NCBI GenBank assembly: GCA_046484535.1
Contig: JAWOIT010000024.1
Location: 1 to 8,825 of the forward strand
Length of the DNA: 8,825 nt
From: JAPHTQ01 sp046484535
GTDB lineage: Bacteria > Pseudomonadota > Gammaproteobacteria > Thiohalomonadales > Thiohalomonadaceae
Direction of reading: 5' to 3'
Position 1 is the first letter of the stretch, and each line of letters begins with the position of its first letter. Shown one piece after another: positions 6,410 through 8,825 of this stretch. The translations under genes and the position numbers were made by a program. Below the pieces are notes generated by a model. The model was given only the letters and a program-made list of their open reading frames with translations, ran no database searches and had not been told where the DNA came from.

Positions 6410-7848
6410 GATAATCCCAAATAGGTTAGTACAGAATTGAATATGCCTACGATGTCAATCGCATTCAGGAACACGATAATCACAGCCACAGGACTTATAT
6501 AGCGCAGCAGGAAATACCAGCTTTTAAAGATCGGGCCATCATTGATCCCGAGTTCATCCTGACAGGTACTGCGACGCAGTTGCCAGGCTGCAAAGATAGC
6601 AATCAACAAGCCACCCAGCGGTAACATTATGTTGGCCGTGAGATAGTCCAGCAGATCAAAGACAGTCATGCCGAAGAGTTGATACTCCTCGCCCGACCAT
6701 ATATTAAAGGAGAAGATACTGCCGATACCCAACAGCCAAGCAGTCATGCCGGCCCACACCGTGGCGGATATTCGGCTAAAGCCATGGTTCTCCACCATCC
6801 AGGCTACGGCCGGTTCAATCAGCGAGATCGCCGATGACCAGGCGGCAAAGGCCAGTAAAATAAAGAACAGGCTACCAAAAAAGATCCCGCCGGGCATATG
6901 ACCAAAAGCGATCGGCAGGGTCTGGAAAATCAGTCCCGGACCGGAACCCGCCTCAAGGCCGTTGGCAAAGACAATAGGGAAAATCGCCAGCCCCGCCAGC
7001 AACGCAACCAGGGTATCCATACCCGCAATCACAAACGTTGTTTTCACAATAGAAGTATCTTTCGGCAGGTAGGAGCCATAAACCATGATCGCCCCCATCC
7101 CCAGACTCAGGGTGAAAAAGGCGTGCCCGAGAGCAACCAGCAGTGGCTCAGCAGTCAACACCGGCACCCCGGCCCCATTTGGCTGATAGAGCAGCGCACG
7201 AAAATCCGGGGTAAACATAAAAGAGAAACCCTTCGCGAACGCATCGGTATTCATGGCATACCCGACCAGGACAAGCAAAATGATGAACAAGGCCGGCATC
7301 AGGTAGCTCACCGCCTTCTCCAGACCGCTACGGACACCTCTGGCCACGATCACCATGGTCAACACCATGAAGATCGTATGCCAGGCCAGCAGTCGCTCCG
7401 GGTCCGAGACCAGAGCGGAGAAGATACTCGCAACCCCGTCGGCGGTGGCGCCGGTGAATGTGCCGCTTGCCGTTCGGAAGATATAGGCCACGGCCCAGCC
7501 GGCAATGACCGCATAATAGGAGAGGATGAGAAAACCGGCGACAACACCGGACCAGCCCAGATATTTCCAGAACCGGCTGGCGTTCTCCTCAAAAGCCAGA
7601 TGGCGCATGGTGTTAATCGGGCTACGACGGCCGCGGCGCCCCAGCATAATCTCGGCAATCATGATAGGGACACCGATAATAGCGATACAGAGAAGGTAGA
7701 CCAGGACAAAGGCTCCGCCGCCGTTCTCACCGGTGATATACGGGAATTTCCAGATATTACCCAGACCAACGGCCGAACCGGTTGCCGCCAGGATAAAGGC
7801 CCAGCGTCCCGACCACTGCCCGTGAATGGACTCCCGTCTCTCTGCCAT
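6406..7848 (-). CDS. Sodium-dependent transporter, NSS/SNF family
   Basis: Inner-membrane secondary transporter of the neurotransmitter:sodium symporter family (LeuT fold), expected to import an amino acid or similar solute with Na+. It has 480 residues. TM1 carries the family signature GSAVGLGNIWKFPY, followed by ENGGGAF, matching the substrate and Na+ site region of LeuT. By hydrophobicity I count about 11 membrane segments, roughly at residues 15-36, 45-68, 92-125, 155-170, 180-200, 235-262, 270-295, 316-348, 358-380, 395-425 and 445-475. This resembles the 11-TM bacterial group (MhsT/TnaT-like) more than 12-TM LeuT. The ATG at 7848 has a GGGGGA ribosome binding site. It is first in an operon with ratA and rnfH and divergent from smpB. 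The substrate cannot be assigned. Confidence 0.93.
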   Translation of the reverse strand: MAERRESIHGQWSGRWAFILAATGSAVGLGNIWKFPYITGENGGGAFVLVYLLCIAIIGVPIMIAEIMLGRRGRRSPINTMRHLAFEENASRFWKYLGWSGVVAGFLILSYYAVIAGWAVAYIFRTASGTFTGATADGVASIFSALVSDPERLLAWHTIFMVLTMVIVARGVRSGLEKAVSYLMPALFIILLVLVGYAMNTDAFAKGFSFMFTPDFRALLYQPNGAGVPVLTAEPLLVALGHAFFTLSLGMGAIMVYGSYLPKDTSIVKTTFVIAGMDTLVALLAGLAIFPIVFANGLEAGSGPGLIFQTLPIAFGHMPGGIFFGSLFFILLAFAAWSSAISLIEPAVAWMVENHGFSRISATVWAGMTAWLLGIGSIFSFNIWSGEEYQLFGMTVFDLLDYLTANIMLPLGGLLIAIFAAWQLRRSTCQDELGINDGPIFKSWYFLLRYISPVAVIIVFLNAIDIVGIFNSVLTYLGLS

Positions 7849-7880
7849 GGTTTCCCCCTTTTGTTCTGATTTTGGCCATG

Positions 7881-7909
7881 ATTGTCGGCGAATTCACGCT
7901 CAGCCTCAA
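7881..7909 (-). promoter_or_regulatory. Candidate sigma-70 promoter for the symporter-ratA-rnfH operon
   Basis: On the minus strand TTGAGG (7904-7909) and GACAAT (7881-7886) each match four of six consensus bases, with an ideal 17-bp spacer. Initiation near 7874 would leave a leader of about 26 bases before the symporter ATG, containing its GGGGGA ribosome binding site. Matches of this quality occur by chance, so this is only a candidate. Confidence 0.3.
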
Positions 7910-7983
7910 CTCCCTGCAGCATTACTTGGCCGTTCTCGGCAAATTACCTCCTCTCCCCCTGTCTCTCCTACTGCTTAATCCCC

Positions 7984-7989
7984 TATAAT
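7984..7989 (+). promoter_or_regulatory. Perfect -10 box (TATAAT) just before smpB
   Basis: TATAAT occurs eight bases upstream of the smpB ATG (7998). If used, transcription would begin near 7996, giving a leaderless or nearly leaderless mRNA. No recognisable -35 element is present at 15-19 bp, and there is no extended -10 TG. The sequence match is exact; the function is uncertain. A GGA five bases before the ATG is the only Shine-Dalgarno-like sequence. Confidence 0.4.
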
Positions 7990-7997
7990 GGACAGCT

Positions 7998-8480
7998 ATG
8001 GCTAAGAAGAGCAAAACACTAAAAGGCGCCGGTTCCAGCACCATCGTCACGAACAAAAAGGCGCGCCACGACTTTTTCATCGAGGATCGCCTTGAGGCCG
8101 GTCTGTCGCTGGAAGGCTGGGAGGTCAAGAGCCTGCGCGAAGGCAAGGTGCAGATTGTGGACAGCTACGTCTTCATCAAGGAGGGCGAGGCCTACGTCTC
8201 CAATATCCAGATCACCCCCCTGCCCACCGCCTCCACCCACATCCACCCCGAACCGACCCGGGTGCGCAAACTGCTGCTGCACCGTCAGGAGATCGACCGG
8301 CTGACCGGCGCCGTGGAGCGCAAGGGCTACACCCTGCTCGCCCTCTCCCTCTACTGGAAAAAGGGCAAGGTCAAAGCGGAGATCGCCCTCGGCAAGGGTA
8401 AAAAGCAACACGACAAGCGGGCGACGGAGAAAGAGCGCGACTGGAAGCGGGAGAAACAGCGTATTCTTAAGAAAGGCTGA
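7998..8480 (+). CDS. smpB: SmpB, tmRNA-binding protein
   Basis: Partner of tmRNA in trans-translation: it binds the tRNA-like domain, places it in the A site of stalled ribosomes, and its C-terminal tail senses the empty mRNA channel. It has 160 residues, the same as E. coli. Typical blocks: NKKARHDFFIEDRLEAGLSL, then GWEVKSLREGKVQIVDSYV and the OB-fold strands to about residue 125, with LYWKKGKVKAEIALGKGKKQ. The basic tail DKRATEKERDWKREKQRILK is expected to be helical on the ribosome. It is divergent from the symporter gene and followed 155 bp later by ssrA on the same strand, the common gammaproteobacterial arrangement of protein next to its RNA partner. Confidence 0.98.
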   Translation: MAKKSKTLKGAGSSTIVTNKKARHDFFIEDRLEAGLSLEGWEVKSLREGKVQIVDSYVFIKEGEAYVSNIQITPLPTASTHIHPEPTRVRKLLLHRQEIDRLTGAVERKGYTLLALSLYWKKGKVKAEIALGKGKKQHDKRATEKERDWKREKQRILKKG

Positions 8481-8485
8481 GACGC

Positions 8486-8525
8486 GGAGATCGGGAGATC
8501 GAGAGATCGAGAGATCGAGAGATCG
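8486..8525 (+). repeat. Five tandem octamers (RGAGATCG) downstream of smpB
   Basis: Five contiguous 8-bp units: GGAGATCG twice, then AGAGATCG three times, with no other variation. It begins six bases after the smpB stop codon and lies about 110 bp upstream of ssrA. The same octamer family occurs three times in the nadK-recN gap (2959-2982). Units are too short and have no unique spacers, so this is not a CRISPR. The period of eight and the near identity suggest replication slippage of a short sequence; function unknown. Confidence 0.9.
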
Positions 8526-8608
8526 GCATAGACTAGCCGTCCACCTTATTCTGTCAAACCATTACGATCTAGCGCCCTCACGCCATAGCATTGAACTTTC
8601 CCCTCCTA

Positions 8609-8614
8609 TATACT
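8609..8614 (+). promoter_or_regulatory. Candidate -10 element of ssrA
   Basis: TATACT matches TATAAT at five of six positions and lies 22 bases before the mature tmRNA 5' end at 8636. Initiation near 8621 would produce a precursor with a short leader removed by RNase P, as is usual for tmRNA. TTGAAC at 8591-8596 is too close (12 bp) to serve as a normal -35, so the promoter assignment is partial. Confidence 0.4.
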
Positions 8615-8635
8615 GTCTACTGTTACAAGACCGAT

Positions 8636-8825
8636 GGGGGCGACCTGGCTTCGACGTGGGTGGCAAAACCTGAGGTGCATGCCGAGGATGCAGATATCCT
8701 CGTAAATAAATCTGCAAAATCATAGTTGCCAACGACGACAACTACGCACTCGCTGCTTAAACCCCAGTAGGGTGCCCTCCGAACCAGGGCCGTGCCTGTG
8801 CGCTTGGATTTTCGGGGGTCATTTC
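8636..8825 (+). ncRNA. ssrA: tmRNA (10Sa RNA), 5' half, cut by window edge
   Basis: Transfer-messenger RNA that rescues stalled ribosomes with SmpB and tags the unfinished protein for proteolysis. The 5' end GGGGGCGACCTGGCTTCGAC is the conserved tRNA-like acceptor and D-arm region. Pseudoknot PK1 is visible: GAGGAT/ATCCTC (8684-8689 with 8696-8701) interlocked with GCAGAT/ATCTGC (8690-8695 with 8710-8715). After the conserved ATAGT the resume codon GCC at 8728 opens a reading frame through 8760 encoding ANDDNYALAA and ending in TAA; E. coli has ANDENYALAA. The later helices and the 3' tRNA-like half, probably some 170 more bases, lie beyond the window. The gene follows smpB. Confidence 0.97.
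8728..8760 (+). other. tmRNA-encoded degradation tag ANDDNYALAA
   Basis: The ten-codon internal reading frame of ssrA. The ALAA end is the recognition element for ClpXP and related proteases, and the AND start is the part bound by the SspB adaptor in E. coli. The fourth residue is Asp where E. coli has Glu, a conservative change. A single TAA ends the frame, where E. coli has two stops in a row. Confidence 0.95.

Noticed and set aside
6898..7869. A long open frame (323 codons) on the + strand antisense to the symporter gene.
   Set aside because: Its translation is rich in Arg, Gln, His, Asn and Gly with no recognisable domain, as expected for the antisense of a membrane protein gene. The minus-strand frame has a clear NSS family signature.
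8486..8525. CRISPR array.
   Set aside because: The units are eight bases, contiguous, with no spacers; this is a simple tandem repeat.
1..8825. Mobile elements, prophage or defence genes.
   Set aside because: All sizeable frames are explained by conserved housekeeping genes. No transposase, integrase, flanking direct repeats or compositional break was seen. ssrA is a common integration target, but its 3' end lies outside the window.

Overview
The window looks like a chromosomal housekeeping segment from a gammaproteobacterium with moderately high GC. Gene order and protein sequences resemble the smpB / ratA / rnfH / bamE / fur / recN / grpE / dnaK neighbourhood known from Pseudomonas and related groups. 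An hrcA gene with a CIRCE operator is present; enteric bacteria lack one, but Xanthomonas-like and Chromatiales-like gammaproteobacteria often have it. The tmRNA tag (ANDDNYALAA) and the Fur and RecN sequences fit the same class. I cannot name a genus from sequence alone. I see no phage, transposon, integron or CRISPR.

Layout, left to right. Positions 1-1924 hold the heat-shock cluster on the minus strand, read hrcA, then grpE, then dnaK (only the first 35 codons of dnaK are inside). hrcA is preceded by a sigma-70-like promoter overlapping a perfect CIRCE operator. A sigma-32-like promoter straddles the hrcA stop codon and would drive grpE (and perhaps dnaK). Going the other way, nadK (NAD kinase) and recN (recombinational repair ATPase) occupy 2084-4740, separated by a short octamer repeat that folds into an imperfect hairpin. 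recN ends in a rho-independent terminator whose T-tract lies inside the 3' end of the convergent fur gene (4797-5228, minus).

bamE (outer-membrane assembly lipoprotein) is divergent from fur and converges on a minus-strand run, transcribed as NSS-family sodium symporter, then ratA, then rnfH. Its genes overlap by 4 and 14 bases, so it is almost certainly one operon. Divergent from the symporter is smpB (7998-8480). It is followed by a 40-bp tandem array of the same octamer seen before recN, then by ssrA (tmRNA), which runs off the right edge after its tag reading frame and the start of its second half.

The genes fall into a few functional groups: protein folding under stress (HrcA, GrpE, DnaK), ribosome rescue (SmpB with tmRNA), iron regulation (Fur), envelope assembly (BamE), DNA repair (RecN), NADP supply (NadK), and the poorly understood RatA/RnfH pair. 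I found no convincing undescribed system. The points most worth checking are the shared octamer repeat, the two-layer heat-shock control, and the transporter joined to ratA-rnfH.
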